Shown here: in pieces, positions 18,903-26,924 of the stretch
Layout: the number at the start of each line of letters is the position of its first letter
How positions within the stretch are numbered: the stretch's first letter is position 1
NCBI GenBank assembly: GCA_937899715.1
Contig: CALCNX010000092.1
Location: 27,169-91,168 of the forward strand
Direction: 5' to 3'
Source of the DNA: an uncultured bacterium
GTDB lineage: Bacteria; Bacteroidota; Ignavibacteria; Kapaibacteriales; UBA4661
Length of the DNA stretch: 64,000 nucleotides
Made by a program: the position numbers and the translations under genes
Notes under the pieces: generated by a model
The model's input: the letters and a program-made list of their open reading frames with translations, nothing else
Database searches by the model: none
What the model was told of the DNA's origin: nothing

Positions 18903-21542
18903 TTAATAAAATGCCGGAATATCGAAGCGTGCTTCACCCAAGATAAATCGCGGGATTGCAGGCGAGGCAACCATTTCACGCTGAACAGTGTCCAGCAGAT
19001 TGGTAGCTGATACCGAAATCGTGAGATTGCTCAAGACTTTGTAACCTACGCTCAGGTCAATACTGGTAAAGCCGCCAAGCGGACCGCGATTGAAGAGGAA
19101 ATTACCAAGTGCCAGAGGGCGTGTATTCTGACCATACGTGCCTGCGAAGTGAACGCCGGAAACGAAGTCGTACTGCGCTACATAGCGACCGGAAAGTGTT
19201 GCAAAGAACTTGCCGTCGAGAAGGTCTTTAGCGGCGAGAACAACCGAGAGTTTGTGCGGTGCGGTATTGACGGCAATTTCATTCGGCGTTACGCGCCCGT
19301 CGCGGTTTACGTCGAAGACAAGTTTGCCTGTGCCATCACGGCGCGTAGAATCGTAGTTCGGATTGAAGTACGAATAATTTGCTGAAATGGAGAAGTTATC
19401 GCTGATAGCATAACTTACGCCAACGTCGAGACCGACAGCATCAATCTGCCCAAAATTAACATATGTCTGGATAAACTGCGGCTGGATAGATGTAGAGCCA
19501 ACTTTCACAACACGCGTGGTAGTCGCAAAGTTTGATGCGTAGGTCGGGATGGCAGGGCTGATGAAGTCTTTGGAGTTTTGGTAGTATGCCGAAATATCAA
19601 TGAAGAGCTTATCCACCGGAGCGCCTTTGTAGCCAATCTCATAAGTATCTACCTGCTCGGGGCGTAGTTTGTCAAAAACTTGTCCGTTTTCCAATGTAAA
19701 GCCTTCGGAATTACCAACAATACTCAGCGTGGACTGACCGACGATAGCAGCAGGAACGAAAATAAACAAATTGAGCGGTGTCGGCGTAACGTAGCCGCGA
19801 CCGTAGGTTGCGCGGAATGCGCCTCCTGCGCCTTTGAAAATAACACCGACTTTTGGAGCAAAGAGTGTTCCGAAAATGGCGTGGTTATCTACGCGAGCAG
19901 CACCCGTTACACGAAGTTCCGAGATCGGATCCCAGTCCAATTGTACCGCGCCGCCGATTTGACTGATGGGAGCAATATTGATATACCCTTCCGAAAGCAT
20001 CCTTCCCGAACCAAGCGTGGTCGTGCCGTCGCCGCGAAAGGCGACGTTATCGCCCAAGTATGTACCGTTACTTTTGGGTGATTCCAATTGATAATTGACC
20101 CCAATTACATATTTCAGATTGTCGCCAATGCTGTTGTTGTACTGGATTTCGGCGTTTAAGCGTGTGGAAAGTTCGGCAAATTTGGATGCTTGAATTGCTT
20201 CTGCGGCGGTAACTTTACCCGTTGTTACTTTTGAGACCAAGTCAGCATTGCGAAGCGGACCGAAGAGCGTCGGCACAGGAACGATATTGCCGTTCATAAT
20301 ATTGGTCACGTTCTGAAGTGGGAACGTATTGCCCGAATTATTCATCGTGTTATAGACTTGAGCAAATAAGCGCGGCGAAGCAAATTTTGCTTGAAGGTAT
20401 GAGAACTGCCAGTCGTTGATATAGTTTCGTCCGGCATTCGTAGGACCTGCGCCGCGATTGGTGCTGGTTCCATACGACAAAATCAGGTCGGGGCGACCAC
20501 CCAAGAAATCTGACTCAATCGGCATATTCCAATACGCCGTGCCTTCAAAGCGAACGTGGCGCACATCCAAAACATCAACCGTATTGTCGCCACGCCCGTC
20601 TGCTGTAAATCCTGTTCTGGTAACTTGTGGATTTGCGGGGTTAAAGTGGGGGATTGAACCACCATTGGCGGCTGTTTGATAGACGGTATCGCTAAAATTC
20701 CAGTCGCGGGCAGACATATATTCAAAGGTAGCTTTCCAAGCAAAATCGCCCGCAGCGCCCGCATGGCGTATGCGACCCGAAATGTAATTTTGCTGCCCGT
20801 AGTTGACCGCAATTGTTGTTCCTTGCGATGTACGCGGGTCTTTGCTGACAATATTCACCGTGCCGTTATGCGCGTTGGGTCCATAGAGCGCCGATGATGG
20901 ACCCAGAATCATCTCCATCGTCTGAATGTCTTCTTTGATGTTCGTATTCAAATTGCCAATCGCCAAGCCGGTTCCGGGCAGAAGCGAGAAACGTCCGTCG
21001 CTCACGACCATCATGCGAGAATTGAATGCACTATTGAAGCCGCGAGCATTGATGCCGATACCGTCAATACCGGAACGAATAAAATCAACACCTTTGAGGT
21101 TAGCAAACGCCTGTCCAACGGCTGCAAGCGGCGTACGTTCAAGTTCCTGGGCGCTGACCGTTTGAATGGAAGCCGGAGCATCGGTTACTTTTTCCGCCCG
21201 GCGCGATGCGCCAAGAACGATAATATCTTGCGTTGAAATTGAGCCGATTACCATTTCTACATTCACCGTTTGAGCAGCATCGCTAACGGTAACGGCTTCT
21301 TCGAGTGATTTATAGCCAATGTAGCCAAAGGTCAACTTGTATGTGCCTGCCGGAACACCTTTGATGGTGAAGTTGCCTTGCGCGTCGCTCTGAGCGCCGA
21401 AGCGTGTGTCTTTCACCGTTACCCGTACACCGGGCATCGCTTTTTTCGACTCTTTATCCGTAATTTTACCCGTGATTTGAGCAAAGCTGGCAACGGAACT
21501 CAGCACCAAAGCGGTGCAGAAAAGTAGAACATATCGTACCAT
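18903..21542 (-). CDS. TonB-dependent outer-membrane receptor
   Basis: About 879 residues from the ATG at 21542, which has AGGATGG six to twelve bases upstream; 21551 and 21593 are alternative starts. A signal peptide (MVRYVLLFCTALVLSSVASF) leads into a CarboxypepD-reg-like domain (ITGKITDKESKKAMPGVRV). A plug domain follows (ERTPLAAVGQAFANLKGV ... GPSSALYGPNAHNGTVNIVS), then a 22-strand-type barrel ending in FDIPAFY with the expected C-terminal aromatic residue. No SusD-like partner lies nearby, so this is not a polysaccharide-utilisation pair. Its place within an acyl-metabolism island suggests a lipophilic or acidic ligand (inference). Confidence 0.93.
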   Translation of the reverse strand: MVRYVLLFCTALVLSSVASFAQITGKITDKESKKAMPGVRVTVKDTRFGAQSDAQGNFTIKGVPAGTYKLTFGYIGYKSLEEAVTVSDAAQTVNVEMVIGSISTQDIIVLGASRRAEKVTDAPASIQTVSAQELERTPLAAVGQAFANLKGVDFIRSGIDGIGINARGFNSAFNSRMMVVSDGRFSLLPGTGLAIGNLNTNIKEDIQTMEMILGPSSALYGPNAHNGTVNIVSKDPRTSQGTTIAVNYGQQNYISGRIRHAGAAGDFAWKATFEYMSARDWNFSDTVYQTAANGGSIPHFNPANPQVTRTGFTADGRGDNTVDVLDVRHVRFEGTAYWNMPIESDFLGGRPDLILSYGTSTNRGAGPTNAGRNYINDWQFSYLQAKFASPRLFAQVYNTMNNSGNTFPLQNVTNIMNGNIVPVPTLFGPLRNADLVSKVTTGKVTAAEAIQASKFAELSTRLNAEIQYNNSIGDNLKYVIGVNYQLESPKSNGTYLGDNVAFRGDGTTTLGSGRMLSEGYINIAPISQIGGAVQLDWDPISELRVTGAARVDNHAIFGTLFAPKVGVIFKGAGGAFRATYGRGYVTPTPLNLFIFVPAAIVGQSTLSIVGNSEGFTLENGQVFDKLRPEQVDTYEIGYKGAPVDKLFIDISAYYQNSKDFISPAIPTYASNFATTTRVVKVGSTSIQPQFIQTYVNFGQIDAVGLDVGVSYAISDNFSISANYSYFNPNYDSTRRDGTGKLVFDVNRDGRVTPNEIAVNTAPHKLSVVLAAKDLLDGKFFATLSGRYVAQYDFVSGVHFAGTYGQNTRPLALGNFLFNRGPLGGFTSIDLSVGYKVLSNLTISVSATNLLDTVQREMVASPAIPRFILGEARFDIPAFY

Positions 21543-21659
21543 ATCAACCATCCTGAACAAAATTTGAAAAGAAAAACTGTTTATTGCATTCACTCACACA
21601 AACTATTTGAACACTGTTACCACTATTGATACATAGCAGTCTTTAATGAATTTCCCTTG

Positions 21660-22970
21660 TTATTCTGAAGGCACACTTGCTTTCAGAGAACGACTGCCTG
21701 CATATAGCAATAGTGCTGCCACACAGCACGCAATCGGGCAAGCTATCAAGCCATAGACCATCGCTGAGGGGTTCTGTGCTACGCCAAAAATATCATTCAA
21801 ACGTCCGATAACTGGCGGTCCGAAGCCGTAGCCGATGATGTTCACTGTGAAAAAATATACCCCAACCCCAAGCCCGCGAAGTCGCGGACCGACAATATCG
21901 TGAACATCCGCAGCGCCCGGACCAAGCCACACTAAGCCCATTCCGGCAAGGAAAAAATAGCAGCCAATCATCACATACAATGCGCCCGACCACAAGAACG
22001 TAAGCCATAGCACCGCACAGAAAGCAGCTGCCAGCGCCGTAAAAATCATTCGCCCACCGGGCGTACGCGACCGAAAGCGGTCAGCAATCACGCCACCGAA
22101 TGCCGTTGCCAAACCACCCGCGAGCAGCATGGATGTTCCCGACATCATACCGATAGAAGTAAGCGACATCCCGTAGGCACGATTCAAAAACGTCGGAACC
22201 CAAATACTGAGGCTATTGGTCGCAATGGCGAAAAAGGCATAGCCGAGATGGTGCAGATACAAGGTTTTGTTCGTCAGCAAGCGCCGCCATGAGCTTTCGG
22301 AAGGTGCTTCTTGTAGTGCAGCCGTGTTAAGCTCCTTTGCTCCCCGCTCCGGTTCTTTGATAAACAGTACGACGATTGCCAGTGCCACACCCGGAAATCC
22401 CAGTAAGTAGAATGCCCAGCGCCACGAAAGCGATTCTGCAATAGCGCCGCCCAGAAAGAATGCCGCAGCAGCGCCAAGTGGTATGCCTGCAGAGTAGAGC
22501 GATTGAGCCGTAGCCCGCTTAGAAACAGGGAAGTAATCGCTCAGCAGCGACATCGCCGAGGGACCAAGCGTTGCCTCGCCTACGCCCACCATCACGCGAC
22601 AAAAAAAGATTGTCCAGAAGTCACCTGCAAAGCCTGTCAGTCCTGAGAAGATACTCCAAATTGCCAGACCGCCCGCAATCAAGTATTTGCGCGTAACACG
22701 GTCTGCCAAACGTCCGAAGGGAATCCCCAAGAGCGTATAAAAAATAACAAACGACGTGGTTCCTAGGAGTGCAAGCTGGAAATCGCTCAGCACCATTTCG
22801 CGCTTTATGGGCGGGAAAAGAATGTATATGAGTGTACGGTCAAGAAAATTCAGTGTATAGACCAACGACAGCAAGCCTAGTACCAACCACGCATAAAGCG
22901 GTACACGCTCGCTTATGGCGGTGGAAAGGCTGGAAGCGGAACCTGTGGCAGTGTGAGGAGCAGTTTGCAT
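21660..22970 (-). CDS. MFS transporter (spinster-like)
   Basis: 436 residues with about twelve hydrophobic segments. The N-terminal signature LNFLDRTLIYILFPPIKREM and the loop GIPFGRLADRVTRKYLI between helices 2 and 3 mark the major facilitator superfamily; VMVGVGEATLGPSAMSLLSD is typical of spinster-type members. Inner-membrane proton-coupled import or export of a small organic substrate. It lies between the KAS III-like gene (36 bases) and the TonB-receptor gene (about 117 bases), so it may be the inner-membrane step after TonB-dependent uptake. Confidence 0.9.
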   Translation of the reverse strand: MQTAPHTATGSASSLSTAISERVPLYAWLVLGLLSLVYTLNFLDRTLIYILFPPIKREMVLSDFQLALLGTTSFVIFYTLLGIPFGRLADRVTRKYLIAGGLAIWSIFSGLTGFAGDFWTIFFCRVMVGVGEATLGPSAMSLLSDYFPVSKRATAQSLYSAGIPLGAAAAFFLGGAIAESLSWRWAFYLLGFPGVALAIVVLFIKEPERGAKELNTAALQEAPSESSWRRLLTNKTLYLHHLGYAFFAIATNSLSIWVPTFLNRAYGMSLTSIGMMSGTSMLLAGGLATAFGGVIADRFRSRTPGGRMIFTALAAAFCAVLWLTFLWSGALYVMIGCYFFLAGMGLVWLGPGAADVHDIVGPRLRGLGVGVYFFTVNIIGYGFGPPVIGRLNDIFGVAQNPSAMVYGLIACPIACCVAALLLYAGSRSLKASVPSE

Positions 22971-23006
22971 AGCTTTTTCCGAAATGTAGATAAAACCAAT
23001 GGTTTA

Positions 23007-24011
23007 TTAAAAACGGAAAATTGAACTGGCAAATGCTAAACCACCACCGGAACCCATGAAGACAAGTTCGTCACCGGATTTGATTTTGCCTTGCTGCATC
23101 GCATCGTCCAGTGCCATGCCGATGCACGCCGACCCGGTGTAGCCATACCTGTCCATGATGTTGTGCGAAGCCGTTTCCGGCACACCTAAGCGCTGCAAGG
23201 TGTCTCGGATGCTGTTGATGTTGATTTGCGTAAAGAAGTAATGGCGGGCATCGGTGGGAGCAATTCCGGCACGTTTGCTCACGGCTTCTATCATCTCTGT
23301 CCACATTTCGGGGTTGAGTTCGCGGGGAAATTTTTTGACGAATTTAAGAAGGTGGTCTTTGTGCGAGACCGTTTCGGGCGTGGAGGGCTGTTGCGCCGCG
23401 CCGCCGTAAATACCCATCCAGTCGTAGTATTGCCCTTGCGTGCGAAGTTCTGAGGCAAGATAGCCTTTTTGCTTTGTGCCGTTTGCCCTCATCTCCTCGG
23501 CGGAAAGCAGCGCTGCGCCTGCCCCATCGGCAAAAAGCGTTACGGTCTTTTTATCGGTTTTGTCAAGGTATTTGCTCATGGCGTAGGCGCCAATCACGAG
23601 CACGTTTTGGTAGCGCTCATCGGCGCGAATGAATTTTGTGGCAATATCCATGCCTGTTACAAAGCCCGCACAGGCTGTGTTTACATCGAACGTGCCCGCA
23701 CGACGAGCACCCAAGCGATACTGAACAACCGAAGCCGTCGAAGGTGAGACAAATTCGGGGGTGTCGGTGGCAATGATGAGCAAATCAATCTGCTCCGGCT
23801 TTATGCCTGCATTGGCAAGTGTCCTGTTTCCGGCTTCCACACATAAATCGGCTGTAGATTCGTTCTCGGCGCACCAACGGCGCTCACGAATTGTGAGATT
23901 TTCGCGCAGCCACGTATCTACGTCCTCGCCGAGCGTCTCGTTGAAATAACTATTGGGGATTATATGCGCCGGAGCGTAAGAGCCGGTTGCCCGAATGATA
24001 GCATTATTCAT
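23007..24011 (-). CDS. KAS III-like (thiolase-fold) enzyme with altered catalytic triad
   Basis: 334 residues, the normal length for 3-oxoacyl-ACP synthase III. The nucleophile is present in FDVNTACAGFVTGMD. At the place of the catalytic His (FabH HQAN) it reads FFTQININSI, giving Thr. At the place of the catalytic Asn (YGNTSAAS) it reads YGYTGSACIGMAL, giving Tyr. Decarboxylative condensation as in FabH is therefore doubtful; acyl transfer or another thiolase-fold reaction is possible. A good ribosome site (AAGGA) precedes the ATG. It is the first gene of the acyl island and has two palindromes upstream. Confidence 0.85.
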   Translation of the reverse strand: MNNAIIRATGSYAPAHIIPNSYFNETLGEDVDTWLRENLTIRERRWCAENESTADLCVEAGNRTLANAGIKPEQIDLLIIATDTPEFVSPSTASVVQYRLGARRAGTFDVNTACAGFVTGMDIATKFIRADERYQNVLVIGAYAMSKYLDKTDKKTVTLFADGAGAALLSAEEMRANGTKQKGYLASELRTQGQYYDWMGIYGGAAQQPSTPETVSHKDHLLKFVKKFPRELNPEMWTEMIEAVSKRAGIAPTDARHYFFTQININSIRDTLQRLGVPETASHNIMDRYGYTGSACIGMALDDAMQQGKIKSGDELVFMGSGGGLAFASSIFRF

Positions 24012-24080
24012 GGTTTGTCCTTTTCAACACACAGTTTTGACAGTTTTTTCACACAAACTATTAGCGTGCTAATTTGATTC

Positions 24081-24098
24081 GTTTGAAAATTTTCAAAC
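24081..24098. promoter_or_regulatory. Operator-like palindrome 1
   Basis: Perfect 18-base palindrome GTTTGAAAATTTTCAAAC, 70 bases upstream of the KAS III-like gene. Size and symmetry suit a dimeric regulator such as a TetR- or GntR-type repressor. No such regulator gene is in the window. Confidence 0.65.
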
Positions 24099-24190
24099 TA
24101 AAATAAGACACTGAATCGACTTCAACACACTTCGGCAAAATAGGAGAAGTTTTGCTTATTATCAAGAAAAATTATTGTTTCGTATCAAAC

Positions 24191-24208
24191 ATTTGAAAGT
24201 TTTCAAAC
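24191..24208. promoter_or_regulatory. Operator-like palindrome 2
   Basis: ATTTGAAAGTTTTCAAAC, 16 of 18 bases identical to palindrome 1, with start points 110 bases apart. Recurrence of the same imperfect palindrome in one intergenic region supports a real binding site. Confidence 0.6.
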
Positions 24209-24306
24209 GTTATGCAATCTTAAAAAATCTTGCTATTCTCAAGAGCGCATAAAATCATATACCGTTGTAAAATTGGCGAAAATCATTGTGCAGTGTATGC
24301 GGCTCT

Positions 24307-25014
24307 CTAATTTTCATCATCTTCACCATCGGGGTTGTTCGTATCCGGTTCGCGCATAATGTAGCCCACGCCACGTACGCTACGAATCATGCGGGCAACC
24401 TCTTCGTCCCCGATTTTACCGCGGAGGCGCTTGACATAGACATCAATAATGTTTGACTCCGTATCGAAACTGTACGACCACACGTGCTGCTGAATGAGGC
24501 TTCGGCTCAGAACACGCCCTTTATTTCGCATCAGGTATTCCAGCAGTGAATACTCTTTCGTTGTTAGCTCAAATTCCTTCCCACTCCGCATGGCACGGTG
24601 CGTTACGGTGTCCAGCGACAACTCACCGCACGTCAGCACTGTTGATTTCTCAGAACTGGTGCGCCGTAGCAGTGAACGCACACGGGCGGCAAGCTCCTCG
24701 AAGTGGAACGGCTTCGTTAGATAATCATCCGCTCCAAGGTCTAAGCCTTGTACGCGGTCTTGTGTAGTAGCGCGAGCAGTAAGCATCAGCACCGGCGTAA
24801 CGCTACCGGAACCGCGTAAATCTCGCATGACGCTCATTCCGTCTTTTTTGGGGAGCATCACATCCAGAATAATTACGTCGTAATGCTTCTCCAATGCCAT
24901 TTCCAAGCCACTCTCACCGTCATGTGCCACATCCACGGCATACATTTCTTCGCTCAGTCCCTTGCGGATAAAACTGGCGACCTTTTTTTCATCTTCGATA
25001 ACAAGAATTCTCAT
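24307..25014 (-). CDS. OmpR/PhoB-family response regulator (orphan)
   Basis: 235 residues from the ATG at 25014 (MRILVIEDEKKV); a longer frame to 25044 adds an unlikely ten residues. The receiver domain has the acidic pair ED, phospho-acceptor Asp in VIILDVMLPKKDG, Thr in MLTARA and Lys in YLTKPF. A winged-helix DNA-binding domain follows (LTTKEYSLLEYLMRNKGRVL ... YVKRLRGKIG). It resembles the CusR/CopR heavy-metal subgroup in length and linker. No histidine kinase is next to it here. Three 11-base direct repeats upstream suggest autoregulation. Confidence 0.93.
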   Translation of the reverse strand: MRILVIEDEKKVASFIRKGLSEEMYAVDVAHDGESGLEMALEKHYDVIILDVMLPKKDGMSVMRDLRGSGSVTPVLMLTARATTQDRVQGLDLGADDYLTKPFHFEELAARVRSLLRRTSSEKSTVLTCGELSLDTVTHRAMRSGKEFELTTKEYSLLEYLMRNKGRVLSRSLIQQHVWSYSFDTESNIIDVYVKRLRGKIGDEEVARMIRSVRGVGYIMREPDTNNPDGEDDEN

Positions 25015-25051
25015 AGCGCCTCGCGTTGTAGATGATGCTCTCAAGATTTTC

Positions 25052-25084
25052 TCTGAATTCTTTTAGAATTCTCTCAGAATGTAC
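25052..25084. promoter_or_regulatory. Tandem 11-bp direct repeats upstream of the response regulator
   Basis: CTCTGAATTCT, TTTAGAATTCT and CTCAGAATGTA follow each other at exact 11-base steps, with another AGAAT at 25094-25098. One helical turn between direct repeats is the usual layout of OmpR/PhoB-type binding sites. The block lies about 40 bases upstream of the regulator's ATG. Confidence 0.55.
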
Positions 25085-25217
25085 GAACATTTCAGAATAT
25101 CCAAACACTCAATATCTCAAAACATGAAGATTTGCACAACAAAAAAGCAATCTTTACAAAAAAATTTGAAGACTGCTTTTCTTTCTACTGGCTCTAGTGA
25201 ACGAGTTCATCCGAACA

Positions 25218-25691
25218 TTAGTCATTGATTGCGACTTGCGGCAGTGCCGTTCGTACCTTCGTTAGCTCGCTCGTCAGAAATTGATTCTGCGAAACATCCA
25301 ACATTTTCAGATGTTTGAGCGATGCAATTTCCGCAGGTAATTTTTTCAAGCCATTTGTGCCAAGGTTCAGCTTCTGCAATTTCGCCAATCTACCAATTTC
25401 AGCCGGAACGCGCTCGATTCCGTTATTGCTCAGATTCAAGCTCTGTAAATTGGTAAACTTTACAATCTCGATTGGAAACTCTGCCAGCCCGTTATGGCTC
25501 AAGTCAAGTCGGTACACCTTCGCAGGGTCTTTTAATGCCTCTTCGAGCGAGGTAAATTCTTTTTGCTTGGAAAGCATTGCATCATCCAGTAACGATGCCT
25601 CTTGTGCAAACAGGCTGCCTCCAAAAACAACAAGTGCGCATACAGCCAGCGCGAAAAACACGCCCAGCGGCGTATAGAATCGGCGTTTCAT
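25218..25691 (-). CDS. Exported leucine-rich-repeat protein
   Basis: 157 residues. The signal peptide FFALAVCALVVFGGSLFAQ is followed by about four LRR units of the bacterial LPxxI type (YRLDLSHNGLAEFPIEI, LQSLNLSNNGIERVPAEI, LQKLNLGTNGLKKLPAEI, LKMLDVSQNQF). Such short LRR proteins usually mediate protein contacts; no enzymatic domain is present. It is a single gene, divergent from the GNAT-like gene. Confidence 0.82.
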   Translation of the reverse strand: MKRRFYTPLGVFFALAVCALVVFGGSLFAQEASLLDDAMLSKQKEFTSLEEALKDPAKVYRLDLSHNGLAEFPIEIVKFTNLQSLNLSNNGIERVPAEIGRLAKLQKLNLGTNGLKKLPAEIASLKHLKMLDVSQNQFLTSELTKVRTALPQVAIND

Positions 25692-25939
25692 AGCAAAACC
25701 TCCGTAAGCCCCACCACAGGTGGGAAGCTGATGATGAATAAATCAAAAAATGGAATTGTTATCAGAGAGAACACACTACAAGAGAAACACGGAACACGTG
25801 AGCAGAAACACACAAATTTGAGCGAAAAATTCGTAGATTGCCTATCGTTATATAGCTTTAACTACTCTGCTGTAAAATACGAATTTTTTTTGCCTTTTAT
25901 TCACATTCTGAAAATAATGTGATTTTTTTTTCGGGTGAT

Positions 25940-26911
25940 ATGAATTATACCGCCGAACGCTGGTCGCCATCAATCCTCAAGCCGCACGAATGGGATGAAT
26001 TCGTGCTTGCCGCCGATAACGGTACGATATTCCACGAGCGTACTTTTTTGAACTATCATCCTGCCGAAAGGTTTATTGACCATTCACTGATGATTTATTC
26101 TAAATCCAATATCCAAACACTCTTACCTGCTGTGGAATGGACGATTGATAAGGATAAAACGCTCTATTCCCACAGAGGTGCATCGTATGGCGGTTTTGTG
26201 TACAAAGATGCCGGGCTGGAGCAAACAATCGGCTGGGCGCAAGCATTGAAGAGCTATGCACAGGACACAGGTTTTGCGCGGATACTGATGACGCTTCCGC
26301 CTATTGTCTATGCGAAGCGCCAGACAAACTATTGTGAATACGCCCTTTTGGGCGAAGGCTTTCGGTATCAAAAGCGCGAATTGACGGCTGTGGTCTCCAT
26401 TCCACACGATGAAGCAGATATTTTCTCGCTTTTCAAGCAAGAAGCCCGCACCTCCACGCGTAAAGCGGAAAAAATGGGCGTACACATCAAAACCTCAACC
26501 GATTACGCGGCATATTACGAAATTCTTTCGCACAATTTGATGATGCGGCATGGCGTAACGCCCACGCACACATTAGCTGAACTGGAATATCTTGCCACGA
26601 CTTTTCCTGACCGAATTCGTCTTCAGGCAGCATATCTCGACGGGCGCATGATAGCGGGCGTGGTGAATTTTCTTGCGAATAGCCGCACGATGCTTGGATT
26701 TTACATCAGCGACAACAAAGAATTTCAAGAGTACCGTGCACTCAATCTCCTTTTTTACGAAATCTTTCGCACCTGCTCACGGAGCGGCATAGAATGGTAT
26801 GATTTCGGAACATTCACACTCAATATGCAGCCTAATTTTGGCTTGGGCAAATTCAAAGAAACCTTTGGTGCGCGGGGGGTTTTTCGGGATACGATGGAGA
26901 TTTGGCTGTGA
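25940..26911 (+). CDS. GNAT/FemAB-like acetyl- or aminoacyltransferase
   Basis: About 323 residues from ATG 25940; a GTG at 25919 would add seven. It starts with a Trp-Asp-rich segment (KPHEWDEFVLAADNGTIFHE) typical of FemAB/BioF2-like proteins. It also has a central SRxA-type basic helix (RTSTRKAEKMGVHI), then LRFH-like and GIEWYDFGTFTLN with an ending GLGKFKETFGARG, matching the FemAB-related family's FKxxFG motif. Members transfer acyl or aminoacyl groups, often to cell-wall or polysaccharide precursors. Substrate unknown. Its 3' end converges on the OmpA gene with 13 bases between. Confidence 0.75.
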   Translation: MNYTAERWSPSILKPHEWDEFVLAADNGTIFHERTFLNYHPAERFIDHSLMIYSKSNIQTLLPAVEWTIDKDKTLYSHRGASYGGFVYKDAGLEQTIGWAQALKSYAQDTGFARILMTLPPIVYAKRQTNYCEYALLGEGFRYQKRELTAVVSIPHDEADIFSLFKQEARTSTRKAEKMGVHIKTSTDYAAYYEILSHNLMMRHGVTPTHTLAELEYLATTFPDRIRLQAAYLDGRMIAGVVNFLANSRTMLGFYISDNKEFQEYRALNLLFYEIFRTCSRSGIEWYDFGTFTLNMQPNFGLGKFKETFGARGVFRDTMEIWL

Positions 26912-26924
26912 GGTTCATTGTTTT

